64,000 nucleotides of DNA, from assembly GCA_046263755.1 (NCBI GenBank), contig JBJYZC010000012.1:32609-96608 (forward strand), read 5' to 3'. The stretch is from Lachnocurva sp029100405. Lineage in GTDB: Bacteria; Bacillota; Clostridia; Lachnospirales; Lachnospiraceae. A program made the translations under genes and the position numbers. Positions 34,306 to 43,452 of this stretch are shown one piece after another. Within the stretch, counting starts at the first letter, position 1. The number at the start of each line of letters is the position of its first letter. A model generated the notes under the pieces. That model had not been told where the DNA came from. It did not search any database and was given only the letters and a program-made list of their open reading frames with translations.

Positions 34306-37209
34306 TTATTGCTCACTCGGATACTCCGAATGTCCTCTCAGTTTTGTCTTTATGATTGCCATGGTCCGCTTAGGCATATAGGCCTTGACGGCGTCCATCA
34401 TCTGTTCTGCCTTATACATGTCAGAGCAATGTGGCAAGTCACGTGTCAGATGGATGGCATCAAATTCACAGCGGGTGGTACAGAGTCCGCAGCCAATACA
34501 CTTATTGAAGTCGACTGTGGTTGCGCCGCACTTTAAGCAACGATTGGCCTCGGTTTTCACCTGCTCTTCCGAAAGTGGCAGGCGGAGATCCTCGAACGAC
34601 TTCGCTGCCGCCCGGATCAGCTCATCACGGCTCAGACCGGACTGGTCTACATTTCCGAATTCGCGAGGCAGACGCATGCCCGGGGTCTGACGGCTGGCGT
34701 TGTCATAGCTTTCGATTCGGATATCGTCGCGGTCGAGCTCGATGAAATTCCGAAGGTTTCGCCCGATGGTCATGGACTGGCCCGGATGTACGAAACGGTT
34801 GATGGAAACCATGCCCTCACGGCCGTCCGCAATCGCATCGATAGCAAAACGAGCACCGTGATTGATATCACCGCCGACGAAAATGTCCGGTTCTGCCGTT
34901 TGCAAGGTCACCGGATCCGCCTCTGCCGTTCCGTTCCGACGGAGCTTGACCTTCGTGCCTTCCAACAGATCACCCCACTCGGCGGACTGGCCGATCGCCA
35001 TGAGAACGTGGCTGCAGGGGATCTCCTTCTTTACAGATTCGTCATACTGCGGATTGAAGCGGCCGCTCTCATCCTTGACGCTGGTGCACTTCTTGAATAC
35101 GATCGAAGTTACGCTTCCGTCCGGACCCTTCCGGATCTCAGCCGGGCCCCAGCCATTCATAAGCTCGATTCCTTCCGCCAGGATCTCCTCCACTTCGTCC
35201 TTCGCGGCAGGCATCTCTTCCCGGCCCTCCAGGCACAGCATGGTGACATGGCCTCTGCTGCAGCGAAGCGCTGTTCTTGCCACATCGGCAGCGACATTTC
35301 CGCCGCCGACAACAACCACATCGCCGTCCAGTCGAACCGGATCCGCAGTCTTGTCGGTCGACAGACCACTACCGGTTGCCAGGTTTACACGTTTTAAGAA
35401 ATGTACACCAGACTCTACTCCCCTGGCATCTTCGCCAGGAACCCCGGCCAGTCGACCGCCCTGCAGGCCGATTGCAATAAAGAAGGCCTTATATCCCTCT
35501 TCGCGGAGTTTCTCAATGGTTACATCCTTACCGACTTCGACACCGCACTTGATCTCGGCGCCCATCTTCTGAACCAGCTCGATTTCCGAAGCCAGAACAT
35601 CCTTTTCAAGGCGGAAGTTCGGAATTCCGTTTAAGAGCATACCGCCCGGACGGTCTTCCTTTTCAAAAATCGTCACCGGATAGCCTTCCTTCCGTAAGAA
35701 CCATGCGGCGGTAAGGCCTGCCGGACCGGCGCCGATCACTGCGATCGGATATTTGGTCCACTGATTGCCTTCGCCATTCTCCGAAGGTTCCAGGAAGAGA
35801 TCCGGATTCTTTCTCTCGTACTGAGCCAGGAATTTCTTGATCTCATCGATTGCCACCGGGCGGTCGATGGTGCCGCGGGTGCAGCGGTCCTCGCAGCGCT
35901 TGTTGCAGACAGCGCCACAGACTGCAGGAAATGGATTGTCCTGGCGGATCAGACGGACAGCTTCCTCATAACGGCCCTCGGCAGCCATGCGGACATAGCC
36001 TTGCACGGCAATATGAGCCGGGCAGGCGGATTTACAGGGAGATGTTCCGGAATCATAGCACTGAATCTGGTTGTTATCCCGGTAATTCCGATCCCACTTG
36101 TCCTCACCCCAGACATGGTCGTCCGGCAGCTCGTGCACGGGATACATGACCTTGGAGCCGTCCTTATGGCAGAGTTTCTGCCCCAGCTTGGCTGCTCCGG
36201 CCGGGCAGACCTCTACACACTTACCGCAGGCAACACACTTTTCTGCATCGACATGCGCCCGATAAGCGCTCCGGGACATGTTCGGCGTATTGAATAGCTG
36301 GGAGGTCCGCAGTCCGTAGCAGCTTCCCGGGGAGCAGTTACAGATACCCACAATCCGGTTAGGTCCGTCAAGGTTTGTGATCTGATGAACGTAGCCCTTC
36401 CTTTCGCCTCGTTCAATGATCTCCAGAGCTTCTTCTCTTGTAATATATTCGGCGTCCTTTCCGCTTTCTACCAGAAACTCGGCAATGTCACCGACGCCGA
36501 TGCACATTTTCCCTTCGATATCGCCGACACCCTCGCCACGGATCCGTTGCGCTTTCCGACAGGCGCAGACCATCTTACAGAACTTGTCATACTTATTAAG
36601 CCAATGAGAAAGGTGCTCGACATCCACAGACTGAGAGCTTGCATCAATGGCACTTTCTACCGGGATAACATGCATGCCGATGCCGGCACCGCCCTGGGGA
36701 ACCAGCTTTCCGGCAAGAGCAACCGGTTCCTGAGGAGCCAGGTTGAACATGGTGGCAACCTCCGGATGATCATCGCAAAGAGTCGGATGTTCGACCATAT
36801 ACTCTCCGGAGCCAACGACCCATTTGGGGATCATGTATTGAATATGCTGGTCTGCATTGTCCCGGTTCTGCTCGAGGATACCGATCCAGAGGAGATGGTC
36901 GATGACCTTCTGGGTCTCTTCCACAGACATACCGTTCTTCTCTGCCAGCCACTTGGTGGTCCGGCCGACCCGGCGCTCCTCAAAACTCAGCATGAATTTC
37001 ACTTCATCCTTGGTCAAAAGGCGATCCAAAATCCAGAAATCCATGTGGTTTTCCTTCATCCCGCCCGGCAGTTTCCGCGGGATCGAGTCCGTGATCAGCT
37101 GAGCCAGCTTTGTAACAAGCTTCTTTTTCTCCGGATCATCGCAATGATAGTCCTCCGTCGGGAAATCACGCTCATTGACATGCAACTTCGGATTTACTTC
37201 TTTTACCAT
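34306..37209 (-). CDS. Large FAD/NAD(P)-dependent Fe-S oxidoreductase (GltD-like, with ferredoxin domains)
   Basis: A 967-residue cytoplasmic redox protein with several parts. Residues 1-290 are winged-helix-like and carry Cys clusters (CKMVCACRK, CNCSPGSC). A 4Fe-4S ferredoxin motif is at about 325-345 (CVACGKCVEVCPAG). A GltD-type Fer4_20 domain is at 390-465 (CKSACPAHIAVQGY, CNKRCEDRCTRG). The FAD fold at 488-530 has AVIGAGPAGLTAAWFL, and a second dinucleotide fold has VVVVGGGNVAADVA. The C-terminal ferredoxin is CIGCGLCTTRCEFDA. It resembles GltD/NfnB-type subunits that move electrons between NAD(P)H and ferredoxin. It heads the hypB-hypB-hypA unit, so a link to hydrogenase metabolism is inferred. 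Confidence 0.8.
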   Translation of the reverse strand: MVKEVNPKLHVNERDFPTEDYHCDDPEKKKLVTKLAQLITDSIPRKLPGGMKENHMDFWILDRLLTKDEVKFMLSFEERRVGRTTKWLAEKNGMSVEETQKVIDHLLWIGILEQNRDNADQHIQYMIPKWVVGSGEYMVEHPTLCDDHPEVATMFNLAPQEPVALAGKLVPQGGAGIGMHVIPVESAIDASSQSVDVEHLSHWLNKYDKFCKMVCACRKAQRIRGEGVGDIEGKMCIGVGDIAEFLVESGKDAEYITREEALEIIERGERKGYVHQITNLDGPNRIVGICNCSPGSCYGLRTSQLFNTPNMSRSAYRAHVDAEKCVACGKCVEVCPAGAAKLGQKLCHKDGSKVMYPVHELPDDHVWGEDKWDRNYRDNNQIQCYDSGTSPCKSACPAHIAVQGYVRMAAEGRYEEAVRLIRQDNPFPAVCGAVCNKRCEDRCTRGTIDRPVAIDEIKKFLAQYERKNPDLFLEPSENGEGNQWTKYPIAVIGAGPAGLTAAWFLRKEGYPVTIFEKEDRPGGMLLNGIPNFRLEKDVLASEIELVQKMGAEIKCGVEVGKDVTIEKLREEGYKAFFIAIGLQGGRLAGVPGEDARGVESGVHFLKRVNLATGSGLSTDKTADPVRLDGDVVVVGGGNVAADVARTALRCSRGHVTMLCLEGREEMPAAKDEVEEILAEGIELMNGWGPAEIRKGPDGSVTSIVFKKCTSVKDESGRFNPQYDESVKKEIPCSHVLMAIGQSAEWGDLLEGTKVKLRRNGTAEADPVTLQTAEPDIFVGGDINHGARFAIDAIADGREGMVSINRFVHPGQSMTIGRNLRNFIELDRDDIRIESYDNASRQTPGMRLPREFGNVDQSGLSRDELIRAAAKSFEDLRLPLSEEQVKTEANRCLKCGATTVDFNKCIGCGLCTTRCEFDAIHLTRDLPHCSDMYKAEQMMDAVKAYMPKRTMAIIKTKLRGHSEYPSEQ

Positions 37210-37242
37210 AATTACCCCCTGATATCATACTTTCTGTGTGAC

Positions 37243-37435
37243 TGACTTGCCGGAACTGCGGCTTGCAAATCTTGTTGATTGCAGGAACTGCGGCTTACAA
37301 ATCTTGTGGATTGCCGGAACTGCAGCTTGCAAATCTTGTGGCTGCCGGATCTGCGGCTTGCAAATCTTGTGACTTGCCGGAACCGCGGCTTGCAAATCTT
37401 GTGACTTGCCGGAACTTCTGATATGCGTGACAATT
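37243..37435. repeat. About 32-bp tandem repeat (5-6 copies) upstream of the oxidoreductase gene
   Basis: Units of GCCGGAACTGCGGCTTGCAA with ATCTTGTG recur at about 32-bp intervals between the oxidoreductase start and position 37435. Each unit has the hyphenated dyad GCCGGAACTGCGGC. It occupies the expected promoter or leader region of the oxidoreductase-hyp operon. Confidence 0.8.
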
Positions 37436-37640
37436 GACACGCATTTATGATTACAAATATTCTACATATTAGCCTGACTAATTCTATTATACACAGTCAT
37501 ATAGGAAATGGAATTGCAAGAGTAGTTTTGTTTTTTGCATATTCGTTAATAAATTCACGAAGTTTGTTACTGCCTGCGAACTTAGGAAAGAATCAGTGCT
37601 ATGGCCTTTGGTCCTTTGACTTTTGGTCCTTTGAAATTGA

Positions 37641-37750
37641 AATATCGTAAAAGCAATCATGTGTTGAAAAGCAAGTGCTATGACGATATCCACACCTTCT
37701 TATCTAAGGTTAACTATCGTATTTTTCAAGAAACTCTTGTCTCACGATAT
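37641..37750. repeat. Degenerate family B-like segment
   Basis: ATATCGTAAAAGCAA, ATGACGATAT, AACTATCGTATTTTTC and CTCACGATAT follow each other, recalling the tips of family B palindromes in weakened form. It lies just before a family A array. The remaining gene-free sequence at 37440-37640 shows nothing I can name. Confidence 0.4.
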
Positions 37751-37785
37751 GTACCTTCTTGCGGATTAACATCTCTGCCCACAAT

Positions 37786-38155
37786 ATTCGATATATGAAA
37801 TCTTTTCAAAATCATGCGTGTTTCTTGCCCGAAAACAACCCTTTTCTGCCAGCAATATTCGATATATGAAATCTTTTCAAATTCATGCTATAAAAACGCC
37901 CAAAAAACACGCATGAAATCAAAAAGTTTTTGTATATCGAATTTCCAGGCCTGTTTCCTGCCTAAATGCCAGCACAATCACGCATGAAATTAAAAAGATT
38001 TCATATATCGAATTTCCAGGCCTGTTTCCTGCCTAAATGCCAGCAAAAACACGCATGAAATTAAAAAGATTTCATATATCGAATTTCCAGGCCTGTTTCC
38101 TGCCTAAATGCCAGCACAAACACGCATGAAATAAAAAAGTTGCTATATATCGAAT
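37786..38155. repeat. Array of family A palindrome arms (cluster 2)
   Basis: Two forward arms (37786, 37857) and four reverse arms (ending near 37942, 38013, 38083, 38155). The central pair 37857-37942 is an 86-bp palindrome. The reverse copies carry a nearly identical spacer (CCAGGCCTGTTTCCTGCC, AAATGCCAGCA), again about 71 bp per unit. Confidence 0.85.
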
Positions 38156-38207
38156 TCCAAGACCTGATTCAGACCCTCTTGTCCCTCAGCAACCCGACCA
38201 GTTTCCT

Positions 38208-39074
38208 TCAAACTTTCTTGTCCATCAGCCGCCCGGCAAGTTCCAGCAAGATCCCCGCAGCAAGCTCATTCTTGACCGGCAGGTCATATTCTGCCGGAAA
38301 AAGGCTGCCCGCCCGCTCTCTCGTTTCCTCCGGCAGTTCCAAAAGATCCGTCTTCACATTCAACCCAATCCCGATCACTACCCATTGCAGTAGACCGGAC
38401 TCAAACTCATATCCCGACTCCGTAAGAATTCCGCCGACTTTTTTGCTATCCAGATAGAGATCGTTCCTCTGCCAGGTCAGTTTCTTCCCTGTCACACGAA
38501 GAACGCCGGCACAGGTAGCTGCAAGCGAGCGAGTCATAATTTCCTTTGGATCAGAAATTGCCAGGTAGACTGCTTGCTTTCCTTCCGTATATGGCCTAAG
38601 TAGAAGTGAGAAATATAGACCACCCGCAGGGCTTGCAAACGCATTCGTCATTCTGCCTCTGCCGGCAGTCTGCCGATCCGCCAGGATGACCGTCCCGCTT
38701 TCTGCGCCGGCAATAGCCAGACGCTTCCCTTCCTGATTTGTGGAATCTAATTCTTGAAAGACCTGAAGATGAAAAGCAGGAAGACTTGCTAAAGTTGAAA
38801 ATTGGTACAAAGACGCCGCATTCCTTATCGGGGCAGACAAGTTCCGTAGGCAAGTTTTGATTTGCTCTCCCTCAAGAAGATCCGGTTCCGCCTGCAGACA
38901 ATAGCCCTTTCTTGTCTCGGCATCGATCAAATATCCCTCTGCCCGAAGAGACCGGACCGCCTTCCAGATCGCATTTCTGGACAAGCCAAGGCGGTCCCCG
39001 ATTTCTTCGCCCGAGAGGAAGGATTTCTTATTTTTCTGAAGAATTGCTTTTACAGATTCCTTCGAAGTCGACAT
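38208..39074 (-). CDS. birA: Bifunctional biotin protein ligase / biotin operon repressor
   Basis: Couples biotin to acceptor proteins via biotinyl-AMP and, with its DNA-binding domain, may repress biotin genes. The N-terminal winged helix is SGEEIGDRLGLSRNAIWKAVRSL, the ligase core has AGRGRMTNAFASPAGGLYFSL and KKVGGILTE, and VVIGIGLNVKTD precedes the C-terminal SH3-like part. The usual KWPND is TWQRNDLYLD here, keeping the Asn-Asp. I start at 39074 after a GGGGGC site (288 aa); a longer start at 39113 overlapping larE is possible. Confidence 0.9.
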   Translation of the reverse strand: MSTSKESVKAILQKNKKSFLSGEEIGDRLGLSRNAIWKAVRSLRAEGYLIDAETRKGYCLQAEPDLLEGEQIKTCLRNLSAPIRNAASLYQFSTLASLPAFHLQVFQELDSTNQEGKRLAIAGAESGTVILADRQTAGRGRMTNAFASPAGGLYFSLLLRPYTEGKQAVYLAISDPKEIMTRSLAATCAGVLRVTGKKLTWQRNDLYLDSKKVGGILTESGYEFESGLLQWVVIGIGLNVKTDLLELPEETRERAGSLFPAEYDLPVKNELAAGILLELAGRLMDKKV

Positions 39075-39096
39075 ACATTTGCCCCCGCGTCGCAAC

Positions 39097-39993
39097 TCAA
39101 CGTAGCCCGGCATTCATACTTCCGGTCTGGTAACCCGCCAGATCCATCGTCACATAGGTAAAGCCCAAGCTATGCAAATGCAGGTTCACCTTCCGCCGGA
39201 TTTCCGGGCTCGCCAGCCGCGGAATCGCATCGATCGGCACCTCGATCCGCGCAATAAAATCCGAATCCCCATGAATCCGGACGCGCAACTGGTCGAAGCC
39301 CAGATCCAGAAGAAACTGCTCCGCCAGATCCACCATACGAAGCTTCTGGTCAGAAATCGTCTCTCCATAGACAAAACGCGACGACAGGCAGGCAAAGCTC
39401 TGCTTCCGGTAAGTTTTCAAGCCCAGCATCTTCGACAGTTCCCGGATCTCCGCCTTGTTCAGGCCGGCCCGCCGCAAAGGGCTCTGCACCCCGAGCTCCT
39501 CGACCGCCTTCAGGCCCGGCCTGAAATCGCCATTGTCATCCATATTGGATCCTTCCAAAATGTAGACCTTCTCCCCATCGACCTCTTTTTGTGCCAGCTT
39601 ACCGATTTCCGTAAAAAGTTCCTTCTTGCAGAGATAGCAGCGATTGGTCGGATTCTGGCGGAAACCCGGAAGATCCAATTCTTCCGAATCGGTATAAAAA
39701 TGACGGATGCCCTCTTCCCGGCAGAAATCATCGGACTCCCTGAGTTCTCGTTCCGGAAAAGACTTCGATTTAGCGGTTACAGCGATTGCCCGATCACCAA
39801 GCTGGTCGTGGGCTACTTTTAATAAAAGAGTCGAGTCCACGCCGCCGGAGAAGGCGACTGCCACCCGGCCAAGGGAGCGGATGTCATCCTGTAAGTCCTG
39901 ATATTTCTCGGCCAGAGGCTTGTCTGTCTGCCCTTCTTTTGTCACCTTCGCCGGGTCGATCCGATATTCCTCCAGAACATTTCTCTTTATCAT
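39097..39993 (-). CDS. larE: ATP-dependent sacrificial sulfur transferase LarE
   Basis: A PP-loop enzyme that adds sulfur to the nickel-pincer nucleotide cofactor precursor of lactate racemase and relatives. The ATP loop is VAVAFSGGVDSTLLLKVA, and the sulfur-donor region is NPTNRCYLCKKELF with LEGSNMDDNGDFRPG. SPLRRAGLNKAEIRELSK and SFACLSSRF are family-typical. I start at 39993 since AGAGGA lies seven bases before that ATG (298 aa). LarB and LarC are not in the window. It overlaps or abuts birA downstream. Confidence 0.9.
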   Translation of the reverse strand: MIKRNVLEEYRIDPAKVTKEGQTDKPLAEKYQDLQDDIRSLGRVAVAFSGGVDSTLLLKVAHDQLGDRAIAVTAKSKSFPERELRESDDFCREEGIRHFYTDSEELDLPGFRQNPTNRCYLCKKELFTEIGKLAQKEVDGEKVYILEGSNMDDNGDFRPGLKAVEELGVQSPLRRAGLNKAEIRELSKMLGLKTYRKQSFACLSSRFVYGETISDQKLRMVDLAEQFLLDLGFDQLRVRIHGDSDFIARIEVPIDAIPRLASPEIRRKVNLHLHSLGFTYVTMDLAGYQTGSMNAGLR

Positions 39994-40095
39994 CCAGAAT
40001 CCTCTTTTGATGTCTGTGTCTATTGTCATGACTGTCACTTGCTGCGTTCCTGACTAGTTACCTTGTCGGCTCGTCTTATACAAGGTCCACAAGCG

Positions 40096-40123
40096 AAAAT
40101 TCCCGTATTCCCTACGGTATTTT
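40096..40123 (-). terminator. Probable terminator after patB
   Basis: On the minus strand AAAATACCGTA pairs with TACGGGAATTTT around a 5-base loop, ending in TTTT. It lies about 80 bp after the patB-like stop codon. Confidence 0.55.
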
Positions 40124-40130
40124 CTATATA

Positions 40131-40180
40131 TATCATCCTCACGGTTAAACCTACAGGTTTTCTCGCCCACATGGGTTATA
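40131..40180. repeat. 50-bp element, copy 1 (IS200/IS605-end-like)
   Basis: Shares its 50 positions with 45468-45517 apart from a few mismatches, with TATCATCCTCACGGTTAAA at one end and CCCACATGGGTTATA at the other. The paired copy forms hairpins CACGG/CCGTG and CCCACATGGG. Such stem-rich ends resemble the subterminal ends of IS200/IS605-type elements. No tnpA or tnpB is present. Confidence 0.6.
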
Positions 40181-40205
40181 AAAAGTAACCCCTCGCCTTA
40201 CCGTC

Positions 40206-41480
40206 TTACGCTTCCGCCTTCCAAGCTTCCACAGCAGTTTTCAGCCGCTTCATGCCTTCTACAACGATACTCCGCGGGCAGGCCAGATTGATTCGGAGGT
40301 AAAATTCGCCTCCCTTGCCGTATTGCTCGCCATTCGACAGGAAGAGGCCGGTCTTTTTCCGGATATAAGAAGCCAGGGGTGTTTTGCTTCCATAATTATG
40401 GTCCGTTTCGTCATTAGATCCATCCGAAGCCTTCGAAGAATTCCCAACAAAATTCGTCGCTCCAAACAGTTTCTTTCCGAACCCCACGGTCTTAAGTTTT
40501 CTGCCGTCGATCCAGAGGAGATAGGTCGCCGGGCCGCTGGCAACCGAGAGCTCCGGGATCTCCTTCTCGATAAAATCCCTGACGTAAGCCTTATTCCCGG
40601 CAACATAGGCCCGCAGCTGATCCAGCCAGTCTCCGCACTCGTTAAAGGCCGAAACCGCCACATCGACTGCGAAGGCATTCGGTTCGCCGCACTCGTCGGT
40701 ATTGAGGCCACGGTCTACCTTATGCCGGAGAAAAGGATCCGGCACCGAGATTGCCGACGTCTGAAGGCCCGCGATATTAAAGCACTTGGTCGGGGCCAGG
40801 CAGGTGATACTGATATCCCTGCAGACGGGCGAAGCCGCTGCGAAGGGAATATAGGCCGTTCCCGGATCTGTCAGATCACAATGGATCTCGTCCGAAACGA
40901 CGATGACATGGTTTTCCTTTGCCAGGTCGCCGATTCGCGCCAGCTCTTCCCGGGTCCAGATGCGTCCGACCGGATTCTGCGGATTACAAAGGAACATCAT
41001 GGTCGTCTGCGGATCCGAAAGACGGCGCGCAAGATCCTCCCAGTCGATGTCATAAGTCCCGTCATCGCGGCGGATCAATTCTGACTCGTTGACCACACGG
41101 CCGCTATTCAGGACAGAATTGTAGAAAATATTGTAAACCGGCGTCAGGAAAACAACCTTTTCCCCCGGTGTCGTCAGCTTTCGGACAACACTGGACATGG
41201 TCGGCACAACCCCGGTCGAAAATATCAACCAATCCTTTTCCATGGTAAATCCATGCCGGTCTCTCCACCAATCGATGTAGGCCCGGTACCAGCGATCCGG
41301 CAGGAAGCTATAGCCGAAAATGCCCTGCTCAATCTTCCTTTTCATGGCCTCGCGAATCGGCGGTGCCGCCTCGAAATCCATGTCGGCGACCCACATGGGC
41401 AGTTCTCCGGGCTTGGTAATATCCCATTTAATGCAGTCCGTGCCACGCCGGTCTACGATTTTGTCGAAGTCATAGTTCAT
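40206..41480 (-). CDS. patB: PatB/MalY-type PLP-dependent C-S lyase (cystathionine beta-lyase)
   Basis: A PLP enzyme of the class I/II aminotransferase fold that cleaves cystathionine or other C-S bonds. The start MNYDFDKIVDRRGTDCIKWD is typical. NPQNPVGRIWTREELARI, VVSDEIHCDLT and the PLP-lysine region ITCLAPTKCFNIAGLQTS are present, and RINLACPRSIVVEGMKRL lies near the end. The length of 424 exceeds the usual 385-395. A non-conserved stretch (about residues 342-370, with NSSKASDGSNDETD) accounts for the excess. It lies upstream of larE, separated by a probable terminator. Confidence 0.9.
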   Translation of the reverse strand: MNYDFDKIVDRRGTDCIKWDITKPGELPMWVADMDFEAAPPIREAMKRKIEQGIFGYSFLPDRWYRAYIDWWRDRHGFTMEKDWLIFSTGVVPTMSSVVRKLTTPGEKVVFLTPVYNIFYNSVLNSGRVVNESELIRRDDGTYDIDWEDLARRLSDPQTTMMFLCNPQNPVGRIWTREELARIGDLAKENHVIVVSDEIHCDLTDPGTAYIPFAAASPVCRDISITCLAPTKCFNIAGLQTSAISVPDPFLRHKVDRGLNTDECGEPNAFAVDVAVSAFNECGDWLDQLRAYVAGNKAYVRDFIEKEIPELSVASGPATYLLWIDGRKLKTVGFGKKLFGATNFVGNSSKASDGSNDETDHNYGSKTPLASYIRKKTGLFLSNGEQYGKGGEFYLRINLACPRSIVVEGMKRLKTAVEAWKAEA

Positions 41481-41580
41481 ATCTATTTTTCACTTTCTGT
41501 CTCTGCAATGAATTGTTCCATTCATATTGCCGAATTTTGCCGAATGCCGGATTTTGCCGAATGCCGAATTTCCCGGCAAA

Positions 41581-41692
41581 GCTTGATTGATCAAGTCCCC
41601 GGCCACAGCTTTTTCTCAAGCTTGATCAAGCATCCGATCACAGCTTCTTCTTAAGCTTGATCAAGCCAAGGGTCACAGTTTTTTCTCAAGCT
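41581..41692. repeat. About 36-bp tandem repeat (3 copies) spanning the pepF stop codon
   Basis: CACAGCTTTTTCTCAAGCTTGATCAAG recurs in slightly different forms at about 41604, 41639 and 41674. The last one encodes the end of the M3 peptidase (ELEKKL and stop, 41673-41675). Further upstream in the gap CGAATTTTGCCGAATGCC is also repeated (about 41531-41570). Confidence 0.8.
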
Positions 41693-43343
41693 CCTTTACG
41701 ACATCCTTCAGAACGCCGTCTTCAAAAGGATTCTCAAGGCCGACTTCCTTCAAGAGATCGGTGAAAAATTGCGATGCAGACAGGCGGCAAAGCTTGAGAT
41801 AGCTCTCCCAGGCGCCCTTGAAATCCCGGTCCATCCAGTTCTTGTACTGGAGGGCATCGGTGCCGGCAATACAGTAATCAATATAATAAAGCGGGCAGTC
41901 ATAGATATGATGCTGCTTCTGCCAGAAGCCGCCCTCCTCGAAATAGGCATTTCCACTATAATCCAGATGGGGCTTGTACTGGCGCTCCAGATCCCGCCAA
42001 ACGGCCCGGCGTTCCTTGGGCGACAGGCCCGTATCCTGATAGCAGATCTCCTGGAACTCGTCTACCATGGTTCCGTAAGGAATGAAAATCACGGCATCCT
42101 CGAAATGCATCTCCCGGTAGTCATCTGCCCGGTCCCCGAAGAAGAGTTCCATCCAGGGCTCGGTGAAGAACTCCATGGACATGGAATGCGTCTCAGCGGT
42201 TTCCATGGTGATGTCCCGGTGCTCGCGGATGGGGTCCTCGTAGGCGAGATAGCCCTGGAAGGCATGGCCGCACTCATGGGTAATGACGTCCACATCCCCG
42301 CTCGTTCCATTGAAATTGGCGAAAATGAAGGGCGATTTGTAATCAGGGATGTCAGTCATGTAGCCGCCCGTCTTCTTGGTCTTCCGCCCCTCGACGTCGA
42401 AAAGCTCGTTGTCGCACATGAAGTTCATGAAGTCTCTGGTTTCCGGTGACAGCTCGCTGTACATTTTCCGGCCCTTTTCCAGAATTTCTTTCGGACTTCC
42501 GATGGGTGCCGGGTTCCCGTTTGTGAAATATACACCCTCATCGATATAAGTAAGATGTGAAAGTCCCAGCCGCTTTCTCCGCTTTTCATGCAGCTTCTCT
42601 GCGAAGGGAACCATGTCCCTCTTGACCTGCTTTCGGAATTCCTGCATATCCGACCGGCTGTAGCAGTTCCGATTCATCCGGGCATCGCCGAGAGGCAGAT
42701 AGTTCTCATGTCCCATGGCCTGGCCCTGGGCCGTCCGGTTCTTGACTAATTTGTCATAGATATCATCAAACTCCTCGACATGAGAAGCCAGGAAATCCGA
42801 ATACTTGTCCCAGGCTTCCTTCCGGACATTGCGGTCTGCTGAATGAAGATAAGGCGTCATCAGAGAAAGATTCAGAGTCTCGCCCTTCCAGTCGATCTTT
42901 GCGGTTGCCAGAAGCTTGTTGTAGACAGCCTCGAGCTTTTTCTCCTCTGCCATTAAGCCTAAGATTTTGTCATCCACAGTCTTCTGGGCAATTTCGATAT
43001 TCTTAAAAGCCACCGGCCCGATCTTCTCTTCGAGATAGGGTCTGAATTTGGACGTCAAAAGCTTCTTCTGATAATCGACGATCAGTTTCTCGAAGATGGG
43101 CTCGTGCTCGTCGGAGAATTCCTGCTCCTTCTCATAATAGGGATCGGTCATATCGCCGTCGTTTCGGATCATACAGATTTCCCGCATGGTGCGGACCTTG
43201 TCTGTGATCTCGTAAAAACGCTCGTGGACCCGGAAGGCCTCCTCGCCGGACGTTGCCCGGTCGAGATCCTCCCCGAGTTTCCGGAAATCCTTCTCTAACT
43301 TGTCAAAATCCACCCGTTCGTAGGGCATATCACTGAATTTCAT
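41673..43343 (-). CDS. pepF: M3-family oligoendopeptidase (PepF-like)
   Basis: A cytoplasmic zinc metallopeptidase cleaving short peptides. The 556-residue protein carries the zinc-binding and catalytic HEXXH as THECGHAFQGYLAYED near residue 345, with the second zinc glutamate expected in ETAETHSMSMEFFTEPW. SGTSGDVDVITHE-like FNGTSGDVDVI precedes. The family is usually 560-600 residues. A repeat of CAATAACTTCTCCAATC sits upstream of the start (about 43360-43412). The last codons lie in a 36-bp repeat. Confidence 0.92.
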   Translation of the reverse strand: MKFSDMPYERVDFDKLEKDFRKLGEDLDRATSGEEAFRVHERFYEITDKVRTMREICMIRNDGDMTDPYYEKEQEFSDEHEPIFEKLIVDYQKKLLTSKFRPYLEEKIGPVAFKNIEIAQKTVDDKILGLMAEEKKLEAVYNKLLATAKIDWKGETLNLSLMTPYLHSADRNVRKEAWDKYSDFLASHVEEFDDIYDKLVKNRTAQGQAMGHENYLPLGDARMNRNCYSRSDMQEFRKQVKRDMVPFAEKLHEKRRKRLGLSHLTYIDEGVYFTNGNPAPIGSPKEILEKGRKMYSELSPETRDFMNFMCDNELFDVEGRKTKKTGGYMTDIPDYKSPFIFANFNGTSGDVDVITHECGHAFQGYLAYEDPIREHRDITMETAETHSMSMEFFTEPWMELFFGDRADDYREMHFEDAVIFIPYGTMVDEFQEICYQDTGLSPKERRAVWRDLERQYKPHLDYSGNAYFEEGGFWQKQHHIYDCPLYYIDYCIAGTDALQYKNWMDRDFKGAWESYLKLCRLSASQFFTDLLKEVGLENPFEDGVLKDVVKELEKKL

Positions 43344-43452
43344 ATGTGCCTCTTATCTACATCAATAACTTCTCTAATCAACAACTTCCCCAGTCAATAA
43401 CTTCTCCAATCCCGATGTTTTTTCTCCGGCCGGGCTGATTTACTAGCGATCC

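Noticed and set aside
36385..37245. 286-codon open frame opposite the oxidoreductase
   Set aside because: Antisense shadow without family features.
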